Below are positions 17,861 through 25,907 of a stretch of DNA of 64,000 nucleotides, piece after piece (position 1 is the first letter of the stretch; the number at the start of each line of letters is the position of its first letter). The translations under genes were made by a program, and so were the position numbers. The notes under the pieces are model-generated. The model searched no databases and had not been told where the DNA came from. It was given only the letters and a program-made list of their open reading frames with translations. Origin of the DNA: Denitrobacterium detoxificans (GTDB lineage Bacteria; Actinomycetota; Coriobacteriia; Coriobacteriales; Eggerthellaceae); assembly GCF_001643775.1 (NCBI RefSeq), contig NZ_CP011402.1, positions 2,140,432 through 2,204,431 on the forward strand. The letters are read 5' to 3'.

Positions 17861-19084
17861 CTACAGGTCTTCGCGCCAGGCCGGCATGCTCATGCAGCGC
17901 GGGCCACCACGGCCGCGAGACAGCTCGCAGCTGGGGATGACGACCAGTTCAAGACCGTTCTTGTACAGGAAGTCGTTCGTGACGTTGTTGCGCTGGTAGA
18001 CGCAGATCTTGCCAGGCTCGATGCACAGCGTGTTGCTGCCGTCGTTCCACTGCTCGCGCTCGGCGGCGATGCGATCGCCGGCGCCGCACTGCAGCAGCTG
18101 GACGGGCTGGCCCACGTACTTCGTGAGGATGCTCTCGAGGTCGGAGTCGAGGCGCTTTACCTTCACTTCGCCTTCCGCGCCCTTGGTGAGCTCGAAGACC
18201 GTGAGCGGGCCCAGGATGCCCGGGTGAATGGTGAACTTGTCGTGGTCGATCTGGGTGAACACCGTGTCCAGATGCATGAACGCGCGGCTGTTCGGGATGT
18301 CGAACGCCAGAATGGTGTCGATGCTGGAGCGCTCGTCGTGGAAGATGCCCTGCGCCAGCGTGTCGATGGCGTCGGGCTCGGTGCGCTGGCTGATGCCAAT
18401 GGCGAGCACGTGGTCGTTGATGTTCAGGATGTCGCCACCCTCGATGTGGAAGGCGTTGTCGCGGCTGTAGTACTGCGGCGTGCCCTTGAAGTCGGGATGG
18501 TTGTCGAAGATGTACTTGCCGTACATCGTCTCGCGGTTACGCGTGACGGAGTACATGCGGTGGATGGTAACGCCATTGCCCACCATCGCGAACGGGTCGC
18601 GGGTGAAGTACAGGTTGGGCATGGGATCGCACACCATCTTGGTGGGGCTGGAAACCTGGTCGATCAGGCTGTTCGAGCGGTCGACTTCCAGCTCGTCCAG
18701 ATGAATGCCCTCCATGGTCTTTTCGACCAGGGCCTTCGGATCGGCGTAGTTGGCATCCAGGTACTCGTGGAGCAGCTTGTGCCACTTCGGAGTGTGAATG
18801 TCGGCCTCTTCCAGCCACTCTTCGATGAACTGGCTGCGCAGAGCCGCGTTGTCGCGAATAACGTCGGCCATGAGGTCTTCCAGATAGACGACCTCGACGC
18901 CATTGTCGCGCAGAGCCTGCGCGAAGGCATCGTGCTCCTGCTGAGCGATTTCCAGGAACGGAATGTCGTCGAACAGCAGACGCTCGAGCGTGTCGGGGGT
19001 AAGGTTGAGAAGCTCCTTGCCCGGACGATGGAGAATGACCTTCTTAAGAGGTCCGATCTCGCTCTTGACGTTTACTCCGGTCAT
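17861..19084 (-). CDS. arcA: Arginine deiminase
   Basis: 407 residues, the usual length. It hydrolyses L-arginine to citrulline and ammonia, the first step of the ATP-yielding deiminase pathway and a source of alkali. Visible marks are the N-terminal ILHRPGKELLNLTP, the FDDIPFLE loop, the active-site FHIEGGD segment with its His and Glu/Asp, and the C-terminal nucleophile in RGGPRCMSMP. AAGGAGGG precedes the ATG. The exchanger and an aminotransferase follow; ornithine carbamoyltransferase and carbamate kinase are not in this window. Confidence 0.96.
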   Translation of the reverse strand: MTGVNVKSEIGPLKKVILHRPGKELLNLTPDTLERLLFDDIPFLEIAQQEHDAFAQALRDNGVEVVYLEDLMADVIRDNAALRSQFIEEWLEEADIHTPKWHKLLHEYLDANYADPKALVEKTMEGIHLDELEVDRSNSLIDQVSSPTKMVCDPMPNLYFTRDPFAMVGNGVTIHRMYSVTRNRETMYGKYIFDNHPDFKGTPQYYSRDNAFHIEGGDILNINDHVLAIGISQRTEPDAIDTLAQGIFHDERSSIDTILAFDIPNSRAFMHLDTVFTQIDHDKFTIHPGILGPLTVFELTKGAEGEVKVKRLDSDLESILTKYVGQPVQLLQCGAGDRIAAEREQWNDGSNTLCIEPGKICVYQRNNVTNDFLYKNGLELVVIPSCELSRGRGGPRCMSMPAWREDL

Positions 19085-19563
19085 GAACGCCCTCCTTTTC
19101 TTCTCGCCCCAGGGGCGATGCGTTGAAGATTACGAAACGTGTCCGCAGGTCTCTCACCTCCTACGTACGCGTCTCCACATACTCTACACGCCGCATACCG
19201 TTACGCAATTGTGAACGGTTTATTGAGTATGAAAGTCGGTAAGCGGTATCTTTTATGCCGCAAAAGGTACTTGATTTTTGATGATTTTATGATTAGGGGT
19301 ACTATAGCCGAGTGTAGTGGTTAATTCCCCTCCCTTTTGACCAGGGCATATGCAAAACAATGTATAACGTCGATTTTGTCAAGGGGTTTTTTGATATCCA
19401 GTCAATCGGATATTTGCTTGAGAACATGCATAAGACGGCCCTCTTGGGGGCTAAACATGCATTTTTATAAAAGGAACCCCAGATGAATCATTTGCGAAAA
19501 TGAATACGAGAAAAGCCCTCATTTATGCAATGCGTTTACAAACCGAAAACCATTCGAAGCAAT
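19085..19563. promoter_or_regulatory. AT-rich regulatory gap upstream of arcA
   Basis: About 480 bp, clearly more AT-rich than its surroundings and without a credible gene. It contains a direct repeat AACATGCAT at 19423-19431 and 19454-19462 (31-bp period), an inverted repeat ATATCC-N8-GGATAT at 19394-19413, and a TTGAT-N5-GTCAA near-FNR/CRP-type element overlapping it. TTGACA occurs on the minus strand near 19377-19382 without a good -10 partner. I infer that arcA is controlled from here, perhaps by oxygen or arginine, but no promoter can be assigned with confidence. Confidence 0.5.
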
Positions 19564-19708
19564 AAAAAAGCTCGCGGCTGGATCCTCCCCGAACCAGCCG
19601 CGAGCAACGCCACCCTATTGGGTTGGTGGCAAACCCTCCTAGACAATGAAAAAGAGCCTTGCTCCCTCCAGTGCAAAACCCTCTTTCAGCGTAGAACGCT
19701 TAACCCGA
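19564..19708 (-). ncRNA. Candidate small structured RNA upstream of the arc cluster
   Basis: On the minus strand a strong promoter (TTCACA, exactly 17 bp, TATAAT) predicts a start near 19708. About 145 nt later a perfect 12-bp stem (19570-19581 with 19594-19605) runs into TTTTTT. Between them are an AGCG/CGCT hairpin, a nested hairpin (AAAGAG and TTGC pairing with GCAA and CTCTTT), and a GCCACC/GGTGGC hairpin that competes with GGGTT/AACCC. Three GGAGG cores are each in predicted loop or unpaired positions. No start codon follows the AGGAGG. It matches no RNA family I recognise; a T-box was considered and not supported. Confidence 0.6.
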
Positions 19709-19714
19709 CGTGGT

Positions 19715-19743
19715 ATTATACCTGCCTTTGCAGAAATTGTGAA
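19715..19743 (-). promoter_or_regulatory. Promoter of the candidate small RNA
   Basis: TTCACA at 19738-19743 and TATAAT at 19715-19720 on the minus strand, with an exact 17-bp spacer. This is among the best sigma-70 type promoters in the window. Confidence 0.7.
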
Positions 19744-19875
19744 TATATAAATTCCGTGAGCGGCAAAGGTAATGAGATTACCCTTACGAACTGGGAAAAC
19801 GCATCGTCGAAACCCCTGAAAATCAAGCGCCGAAACGGCCTTCGCGCGTGTCGTACGCAACACGCAGCGCATACG

Positions 19876-21120
19876 TTACTCGTGGAAGTACGGAACGTAC
19901 AGTTCCTCCTCGCTTACGGCCTCTTTGGGATACAAGTAATTAAACAGGCTGATGAAGTACTCGTCGGTCATGCTCGCAATGTAATCGACCACGATGTCAT
20001 TCGGATCTTGGTCCGCATACACCGGATTGCTGCGCATCATCCACGCATTGATGTGATGGCGGAAGATGTACGAGCTCTCGTCGCCCGCCTTCACGTCTTC
20101 CAGGAAACGGTCGTACAGACGGTCCATCATGGGATGCACGATGCCCGTAAGCTTTTCATGCGCTTCCTGAGAAAGGTAGATTTGACGGCTGTTCAGCTCC
20201 TTCGCATCGATGATGGCCTGGAACACGTCTTCGTCCATAGCCAGATAGGGCTTCTCGATGCTGTTCTTGATGATGTTGGCCGTGGCATTGTGGATGAACT
20301 CGGAATTCGTGGAGCCCAGCACGCTGTCTTTCAGCGGGTATTCCTCGGGCGTAAGCACGCGCACGGTAAGGGCGTCTTGCCTGTCCTTGCCCAGATAGGC
20401 CAGGATGTCGCAGATGCGCACCACGCACCCCTCCAGCGTGGAGGGTCGCAGAAGCTGGCTCGCGCCCTTCTGCGTATAGCACGTCTCCATCATGTCATCC
20501 AACTGCGCAAACGTATCGCACGGCGCAGGATGGTATTCCGCAAAGGCCTTTTCGCCGCAATGACAGAGCATGCCATTGAGCGCCTGCAGGGAAAGATTGC
20601 GGTACGCCACCGTGCGCAGCAAACGCACGCTGTGCACATTATGGTTGAAATAGCGTCCGGGCTTACCCGACGCAGACGTATGACGGTGATACGCATCGGA
20701 AAGCGCGTATTCCCCCTCGTGGCCAAACGGAGTATGCCCCATGTCGTGCCCCAGGGCGATGGCCTCGATGAGCGCGATGTTCAGGCGCAGGGCGGCGCCG
20801 ATCTTGCGCGATATCTGGGAAACCAGCTGCAGGTGAAACGAGCGCCTGGTGAGGTCGTCGTTACGATAGAACGGAAAGACCTGCGTCTTGTCCATGCAGC
20901 GGTTGTAGAAAGCGTTGTTCAGCACGCGATCCACGTCGCGCACGAAAGCGGGGCGCACCAAATCGGTGTCTTCGTCTTGCCAATCGGGGCGCTCGAATAT
21001 GGCCTGGCTATCACGCGTAGCATACGGGGAAAGCAGGGCTTCGCGAGCGGCAAGCCCTTCGCGCACATAGGCGCGCTCATCTTCGGTAAACGTGAATTCG
21101 GGATTGCTCGCCACGGCCAT
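19876..21120 (-). CDS. dgt: Deoxyguanosinetriphosphate triphosphohydrolase-like HD protein
   Basis: 414 residues of the dGTPase/SAMHD1-like HD superfamily, which hydrolyses dNTPs to deoxynucleosides plus triphosphate. Family marks are the conserved N-terminal RPAFVRDVDRVL and FPFYRNDDLTRR, SFHLQLVSQISRKIG, and the metal-binding ALGHDMGHTPFGHEGE. A downstream Asp (CDILAYLGKD) completes the HD site. AGGAG lies 4 nt before the chosen ATG; in-frame ATGs upstream are less likely. It is 105 bp downstream of recR on the same strand, extending the dnaX-ybaB-recR gene set. Confidence 0.88.
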   Translation of the reverse strand: MAVASNPEFTFTEDERAYVREGLAAREALLSPYATRDSQAIFERPDWQDEDTDLVRPAFVRDVDRVLNNAFYNRCMDKTQVFPFYRNDDLTRRSFHLQLVSQISRKIGAALRLNIALIEAIALGHDMGHTPFGHEGEYALSDAYHRHTSASGKPGRYFNHNVHSVRLLRTVAYRNLSLQALNGMLCHCGEKAFAEYHPAPCDTFAQLDDMMETCYTQKGASQLLRPSTLEGCVVRICDILAYLGKDRQDALTVRVLTPEEYPLKDSVLGSTNSEFIHNATANIIKNSIEKPYLAMDEDVFQAIIDAKELNSRQIYLSQEAHEKLTGIVHPMMDRLYDRFLEDVKAGDESSYIFRHHINAWMMRSNPVYADQDPNDIVVDYIASMTDEYFISLFNYLYPKEAVSEEELYVPYFHE

Positions 21121-21225
21121 TGCGCTCCTGTTCCTTTCCGCCGAAACGCAGCGCATAAAGCGCCCGTTCATTTGCTCTTGCATGCACCTGCATACGGGGC
21201 AACGCGCGGCGCGAGGGCATGTAGC

Positions 21226-21822
21226 CTACAGTGTACGCCTTGTTTCGATGGCGCGGCCAAGCGTTACCTCGTCGGCGAATTCCAGGTCGCCACCAACGGG
21301 CAAGCCGCTGGCCAGGCGCGTCACGGTAATGCCCAGCGGGCGAATGAGGCGCGCAAGGTAGCTGGCGGTGGTTTCGCCTTCCACATTGGGATTGGTGGCC
21401 AGGATCACCTCGTGCACCTCGCTGCTGGACAGGCGCGCCATGAGCTCGCCGATATGCAGGTCGTCGGGACCAATGCCCTCGAGCGGGGAAAGCGCCCCGC
21501 CGAGGACGTGATACAAGCCGGAAAACTCGTGCGTGCGTTCAATAGGCGGAATATCGCGCGGTTCGGAAACCACGCAGATAACGCCCCGGTCACGGTCGGG
21601 CGATTCGCATATCTGACAGCAATCGCCCTCCGCGTAGTTGAAGCACGTCTTGCAGAAATGCACCGAATCCTTCACGTTCATAATGGCTTCCGCCAAGCGC
21701 TCGGAGGTGGCGCGATCGGAATTCAGAAGCCAGTAGACGATGCGCTGAGCCGACTTCGGGCCAATGCCGGGCAGCCGGGAAAACTCATCGAGCAGCGTCT
21801 GTATGGAAGGAGCGGATTGCAT
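21226..21822 (-). CDS. recR: Recombination mediator protein RecR
   Basis: 198 residues. RecR works with RecF and RecO to load RecA at single-stranded gaps. The helix-hairpin-helix LPGIGPKSAQRIVYW is at residues 17-31, the zinc finger uses CKTCFNYAEGDCCQIC at 57-72, and a Toprim domain follows (VICVVSEPRD). It is 18 bp downstream of ybaB, in the order dnaX-ybaB-recR conserved across bacteria. The ribosome site is weak, so translation may be coupled to ybaB. Confidence 0.97.
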   Translation of the reverse strand: MQSAPSIQTLLDEFSRLPGIGPKSAQRIVYWLLNSDRATSERLAEAIMNVKDSVHFCKTCFNYAEGDCCQICESPDRDRGVICVVSEPRDIPPIERTHEFSGLYHVLGGALSPLEGIGPDDLHIGELMARLSSSEVHEVILATNPNVEGETTASYLARLIRPLGITVTRLASGLPVGGDLEFADEVTLGRAIETRRTL

Positions 21823-21840
21823 GTCTGAGCCTATTGCAGC

Positions 21841-22146
21841 CTAGAAGCCGGGGATGTTCATGCCGCCGGTAACGCTGTTCAGACGGGCGGAACTGATTTC
21901 GGCCATGCCGCGCAGGGCCTCATTCGTGGCAGCCAGAACCATGTCCTGCAGCATTTCCACGTCCTCGGGATCGACGGCTTCGGGGTCGATGGAGATGGAC
22001 TTGACCATCATTTCGCCCGTGACCACGACCTTCACCATGCCGCCGCCAGCGGTGGCCTCGTGCTCCATGTCCTTGATCTCTTCCTGGGCCTGGGCCAGCT
22101 GCGCCTGCATCTTCTGGGCCTGGCGCATCATCTTCTTCATGTCCAT
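21841..22146 (-). CDS. ybaB: YbaB/EbfC family nucleoid-associated protein
   Basis: 101 residues, a small dimeric DNA-binding protein. The N-terminal MKKMMRQAQKMQAQLAQAQ helix and the VKVVVTGEMMVKSI strand pair are typical of the family. AAAGGAG precedes the ATG. It lies between dnaX and recR, its usual position, and may act in nucleoid organisation or RecR-linked repair. Confidence 0.95.
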   Translation of the reverse strand: MDMKKMMRQAQKMQAQLAQAQEEIKDMEHEATAGGGMVKVVVTGEMMVKSISIDPEAVDPEDVEMLQDMVLAATNEALRGMAEISSARLNSVTGGMNIPGF

Positions 22147-22183
22147 GAATGGTCTCCTTTTCGCTTCGCCACGAGGGCGTTGT

Positions 22184-24307
22184 CTATTCGTCTATCTGCT
22201 CGAACACGATGGACGAGCCCATCGTCTCCGAAAGCATTTTACTGAAATCGTCGGCCGTTTCGGGCGCGGCGCCACCTGCCGGGGCAGGCGCAGGAGCCGC
22301 CGCAGGCATGGGAGCGGCAACGGGGGCATCGTACGCAGGTGCTTCAGTTGGCACGACGCCTTCGTATGCGTCGAGCGGAACGTCGTCCACCGGGGGCGCG
22401 GGAGCCGCAACGGGCGTGGGAGCCGGAGCCGGACGCGGAGGAACGACGGGGGCAGCCGCAGGGCGAGCAGGCTGAGCAGCGGGCGCGGGAGCCGGAGCCG
22501 CAGCAGCGGCCTGAACGCACGTAAAGGGAACATCCACGCCAGCTACCTGGACGAAGATGCGCTTGAGCATATCCTGGAACTCGGGTTTCTGAGCACGCGA
22601 GAACGCAAATTCGTTGCCCGGCGCAAATTCAATGCGCACGCCCGTATTGCCGGGCTCGGGAGCAACCTTCACCGCGATGAGGAACACGCCATACGCGGGT
22701 TTTTCCTTCTTGACCGCCGCCACGACCGAACGCCACATGCGCTGAAGCGCTGCCGGGTTCGACACGACGCTGGCCAGATCACCACCGGCCTGCGTGGGAG
22801 ACGCCGCCGCGGGAACGGCCGGCGTAGGCTGTGTGTACGGACGGCTCAGCGCAGGCTTGGGAGCAGTGCGAGCCGGAGCTGGCGCGGGCGCAGCAGCCAC
22901 ATTCGCATGGTTACGCGCCTGTTGAGCGCGAGCTGCAGCAGCAGCCGCTGCAGCACGGGCAGCCTCATGACCTGAAAGCGGCTTCGAGGGGGCAGCCTGC
23001 GCGGGCGCAGGTGCAGGAGCCGGAGCCACGGGAGCCTGCGAAGCAACCGGAGCGGGTGCAGGTGCAGGAGCCGGGACGGCAACCGGCACGGGTGCGGGAG
23101 CCGCAACGGGCGCAGCTACGGGAGCCTGCGCGGGCGCGGCCACGCCAGAGCGCGCGGGCAGGGCGGCAGCACCGCCCTCGAGCGCCTCCACGCGCTCGGC
23201 CAGCGAAGCGAGCGTGAGCTCGGCATCGGGACGCACCAGGCGCGTAAGGGCGATTTCGAACAAAAGACGCGGATTCGTGGAGCTGCGCATGTCGGATACC
23301 ACGTCGCCCAGAACGCCAAGCATGTTGGCCAGGCGATCGCTTCCGAACATTTCCAGCTCGCGGACGATTTCCCGGCGCTCGGCGTCGGTGATGTCGATAG
23401 CGGCATCGGCGCCAGCCAGCGACATGACGTACATGTTGCGTACGTGCTGCGCCATATCGCGCACGAATTGCGCCAGGTCGGCACCCGTTTCCATGTACGT
23501 GGCCGTCCACGTAAAGCACGCGGCAGCATCGCGCTTGCCAATGGCGTCGATGATTTCGGCCATGTCGGAAGAATCCAGGGAACCCAGCAGATCCTCGGCG
23601 CCCTTCACCGTAACCTTGCCCTCGCCAAAGGCGATGAGCTGTTCCAGCGACGTAAGGGCATTGCGCATGCCGCCCTGAGCTCGATGAGCGATCAAGTCGA
23701 GTGCGTCGCCCTCGAATTCAACGTCCTCGGCTACGCAAACGGCGCCCAGGCGAGCCACGATTTCGTCATTCGAGATGCGATGGAAATCGAAGCGCTGGCA
23801 GCGCGAATGAATGGTTTCGGGGACCTTCTGAGGGTCGGTAGTACACAGTACGAACACCACGTGAGACGGGGGCTCCTCGAGCGTCTTCAGCAGCGCGTTG
23901 AACGCGGCCGTGGACAGCATGTGGACCTCGTCGATGATGTAGACCTTCTTGCTTCCGCTGGTGGGAGCATAGTTTACGCGGCCGATGATCTCGTCGCGCA
24001 CGTTTTCGACGCCCGTACGACTTGCCGCGTCGAGTTCGTATACGTCGGGGTGCGTGCCGTTTGCCACGGCCTGGCATTGCTCGCATGTGCCATCGGGCGT
24101 GCTCGTGGGGCCGTTTTCGCACAGCAAGGCCTTTGCGAGCAGGCGCGCCGTGGTGGTCTTGCCCGTGCCACGCGGGCCGCAGAACAGGTACGCGTGGCTG
24201 ACCTTATCTTGCTCGATGGCATTCTTCAGCGTGCGCTCGATGTGATCCTGACCGACCACATCTTCGAATACCTGCGGGCGATATTTGCGATATAGAGCCT
24301 CTGACAT
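22184..24307 (-). CDS. dnaX: DNA polymerase III subunit gamma/tau
   Basis: 707 residues, the clamp-loader ATPase of the replicase. After MSEALYRKYRPQVFEDVVGQ come Walker A (GPRGTGKTTT), a zinc module (four Cys between about residues 60 and 75), Walker B with DEVHML, and sensor-1 LCTTDPQKVP. Residues about 370-620 are an Ala/Pro-rich tau-like linker of unusual length, and a C-terminal domain follows that should contact the polymerase alpha subunit. I saw no obvious slippery heptamer for making a separate gamma form. The start lies 1 nt past the dedA stop, so translation is coupled. Confidence 0.95.
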   Translation of the reverse strand: MSEALYRKYRPQVFEDVVGQDHIERTLKNAIEQDKVSHAYLFCGPRGTGKTTTARLLAKALLCENGPTSTPDGTCEQCQAVANGTHPDVYELDAASRTGVENVRDEIIGRVNYAPTSGSKKVYIIDEVHMLSTAAFNALLKTLEEPPSHVVFVLCTTDPQKVPETIHSRCQRFDFHRISNDEIVARLGAVCVAEDVEFEGDALDLIAHRAQGGMRNALTSLEQLIAFGEGKVTVKGAEDLLGSLDSSDMAEIIDAIGKRDAAACFTWTATYMETGADLAQFVRDMAQHVRNMYVMSLAGADAAIDITDAERREIVRELEMFGSDRLANMLGVLGDVVSDMRSSTNPRLLFEIALTRLVRPDAELTLASLAERVEALEGGAAALPARSGVAAPAQAPVAAPVAAPAPVPVAVPAPAPAPAPVASQAPVAPAPAPAPAQAAPSKPLSGHEAARAAAAAAAARAQQARNHANVAAAPAPAPARTAPKPALSRPYTQPTPAVPAAASPTQAGGDLASVVSNPAALQRMWRSVVAAVKKEKPAYGVFLIAVKVAPEPGNTGVRIEFAPGNEFAFSRAQKPEFQDMLKRIFVQVAGVDVPFTCVQAAAAAPAPAPAAQPARPAAAPVVPPRPAPAPTPVAAPAPPVDDVPLDAYEGVVPTEAPAYDAPVAAPMPAAAPAPAPAGGAAPETADDFSKMLSETMGSSIVFEQIDE

Positions 24308-24308
24308 G

Positions 24309-24977
24309 CTATTTCGCTTCCTTCTTCTTCGCGCGGGCGGCAAGTGCGCCCTTCACCGCGCCAATGAGGGCGGGGAGCACCGACACTCCCACGATACCCA
24401 GAATGATGACTTCGAAATGCTCCTGCACGAACGGGATGCCACCGAAGAAGTAGCCCACCAGCACGAACAGGCTGACCCAGGCCACGCCGCCAATGGCGTT
24501 GAACACCGTGAACTTGCCGAAGTTCATATGGCCCGTGCCCGCCACGAACGGGGCGAACGTGCGGAAGAACGGCATGAAGCGCGTGATGATGATGGTAAGA
24601 CCGCCATACTTCGCGAAGAAGTGATCGAGCTTCGCCATGCGCTCGGGCGTGAGGGCCTTCACCTCACCCGAGTCGATGATGCGGCTGCCGAAGAAGCGCG
24701 CGATCCAGTAGTTCGACGTATTGCCCAGAATGGCCGCCGCGTAGAACACGATGAGCGTGGCGAAGATGTTGAGCCCACCGCCATCGGCCGAGAACACGCC
24801 CGCGGCGAACAACAGCGAGTCGCCGGGGAGGAACGGGAACACCACGACGCCCGTTTCCACGAACACGACCAGGAACAGCGGCGTGTACACCAGACCAGGG
24901 CCAAGCGTGGCAATCCAGCCAGCAATGATGGTGCGCGGATCATGCAGCAAGTTGACGATGAAGTTAATGAAATCCAT
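24309..24977 (-). CDS. DedA family integral membrane protein
   Basis: 222 residues with the DedA/VTT (SNARE-associated) signature: FVETGVVVFPFLPGDSLLF, then GNTSNYWIARFFG, and the conserved TRFMPFFRTFAPFVAG re-entrant segment with Arg. DedA proteins recycle lipid carriers such as undecaprenyl phosphate across the inner membrane. AAAGG lies 6 nt before the chosen ATG. It is the first gene of a dedA-dnaX-ybaB-recR run, and its stop is immediately before the dnaX ATG. The C-terminus is Lys-rich, as usual. Confidence 0.9.
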   Translation of the reverse strand: MDFINFIVNLLHDPRTIIAGWIATLGPGLVYTPLFLVVFVETGVVVFPFLPGDSLLFAAGVFSADGGGLNIFATLIVFYAAAILGNTSNYWIARFFGSRIIDSGEVKALTPERMAKLDHFFAKYGGLTIIITRFMPFFRTFAPFVAGTGHMNFGKFTVFNAIGGVAWVSLFVLVGYFFGGIPFVQEHFEVIILGIVGVSVLPALIGAVKGALAARAKKKEAK

Positions 24978-25036
24978 GCGAGCCTTTCGCGTCGTTTCGC
25001 GTATAGCGCGGGCCAAGCCCGCAGCCCCCTCAGCAA

Positions 25037-25050
25037 ACCGCCGAAGCGGT
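25037..25050 (-). terminator. Short hairpin downstream of the SRP RNA
   Basis: On the minus strand ACCGC-TTCG-GCGGT, a 5-bp stem with a UUCG tetraloop followed by TTG, lies about 14 nt after the SRP RNA 3' end. The T-run is short, so the call is tentative. Confidence 0.4.
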
Positions 25051-25063
25051 GGCATATACATGA

Positions 25064-25168
25064 GTACCCCGAATAGGCATGGGCGCTCGTCAGCGGTCCC
25101 TTATGGCTGCTTCCTCCCGGACCTGACCAGGTTCGGAACTTGGCGCCGCCCAAGCCCATTCGAGGTAC
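25064..25168 (-). ncRNA. ffs: Signal recognition particle RNA, small bacterial (4.5S) type
   Basis: About 105 nt. The conserved apical domain is unmistakable on the minus strand: GGTCAGGTCCGGGAGGAAGC, then the AGCAGCC and AAGGGACC asymmetric loop. The flanks GTACCTCGAATGGGC and GCCTATTCGGGGTAC pair to close the rod. It binds Ffh to target membrane proteins co-translationally. The ends given are those of the terminal stem and may be off by a few bases. Confidence 0.93.
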
Positions 25169-25367
25169 TTTCGTTCCGCCTATGCTGGCGGATAGCGCCA
25201 TTCAGTATAGCGGTTTCCCCGTTCATGCGGCAATAACGGACGTGGGAGCAACGAAACGAACATAGGGACGCAACGCACCCCTCCGCGAGCATGCCGTGCC
25301 GCTCATTTTGCCTTGTCGCAGGCAATGGGTACAATGTTCGAAAGCCAATCCCACCCGAAAGAACTCC

Positions 25368-25856
25368 ATGTACGCAGATTTTTACGAACGCATATCGAAA
25401 CCCTACGAGCATCAGGCGGCCAAGCTCGCGCTGTTCGACCGCATACTGGTATACCTCGTGGCCGCAGGATACGTCTTCGTGCTTGGATGGCTGCTCTACA
25501 CGGGCGATGAGCGCTTCCTGCGGGTGCTTTTGGTATGCGCCATCTCGTTCGCGCTCTGCACGCTCGTGCGCGGCGCCATAAACGCCCCACGCCCCTATCA
25601 GATGTATTGGATCCACCCGCTGATCAAGCGCAACGAGAACGGCAAGTCATTCCCCAGCCGCCACGTATTCAGCGCTACGATCATCGCGTGCGCCATGTTC
25701 TACCTGAACCCCTTCGCGGGTGTTGCGGCCTTTTTGCTCACGGCCATCATCGCATGGGTACGCGTAGTGGGCGGCGTTCACTTCCCGCGCGACGTGGTGG
25801 CAGGCACCATCTTGGGCCTGGCCTGCGGTGCCTTCGGATTCCTCCTCATTCCGTAG
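25368..25856 (+). CDS. PAP2-family membrane phosphatase
   Basis: 162 residues with several membrane helices and the three-part PAP2 acid-phosphatase signature: a first motif ending INAPRP, then KSFPSRH, then GGVHFPRDV with the catalytic His. Likely substrates are undecaprenyl pyrophosphate, phosphatidate or phosphatidylglycerol phosphate. The ATG giving MYADFYERI has only a weak ribosome site (GAAAG). It stands alone, transcribed away from the SRP RNA and convergent with the alr-udg-folC operon. Confidence 0.85.
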   Translation: MYADFYERISKPYEHQAAKLALFDRILVYLVAAGYVFVLGWLLYTGDERFLRVLLVCAISFALCTLVRGAINAPRPYQMYWIHPLIKRNENGKSFPSRHVFSATIIACAMFYLNPFAGVAAFLLTAIIAWVRVVGGVHFPRDVVAGTILGLACGAFGFLLIP

Positions 25857-25907
25857 CCGAATCCCCAACGGTACGTTTGCGCGGGCCATCGAGCCCAAGC
25901 CAGCTGT

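Noticed and set aside
19394-19413. E. coli-type HipB operator (TATCC-N8-GGATA) upstream of arcA
   Set aside because: It is an exact letter match, but a single copy 13 kb from hipBA, and the local hipBA promoter uses a different palindrome. Chance or another regulator is more likely.
19564-19708. T-box riboswitch reading of the candidate small RNA
   Set aside because: An AGGGTGG element resembles part of the T-box sequence, but the ACCGCG continuation, a stem I with specifier loop, and a tRNA-related or biosynthetic gene directly downstream are all missing.
19639-19872. A 77-codon frame on the minus strand in the arcA-dgt gap
   Set aside because: It overlaps the small-RNA promoter and first half, lacks a ribosome site, and its product has no recognisable feature.
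19525-21828. A 767-codon open frame opposite dgt and recR
   Set aside because: It reads through the candidate small RNA and its terminator, and is antisense to two conserved genes, with no recognisable domain.
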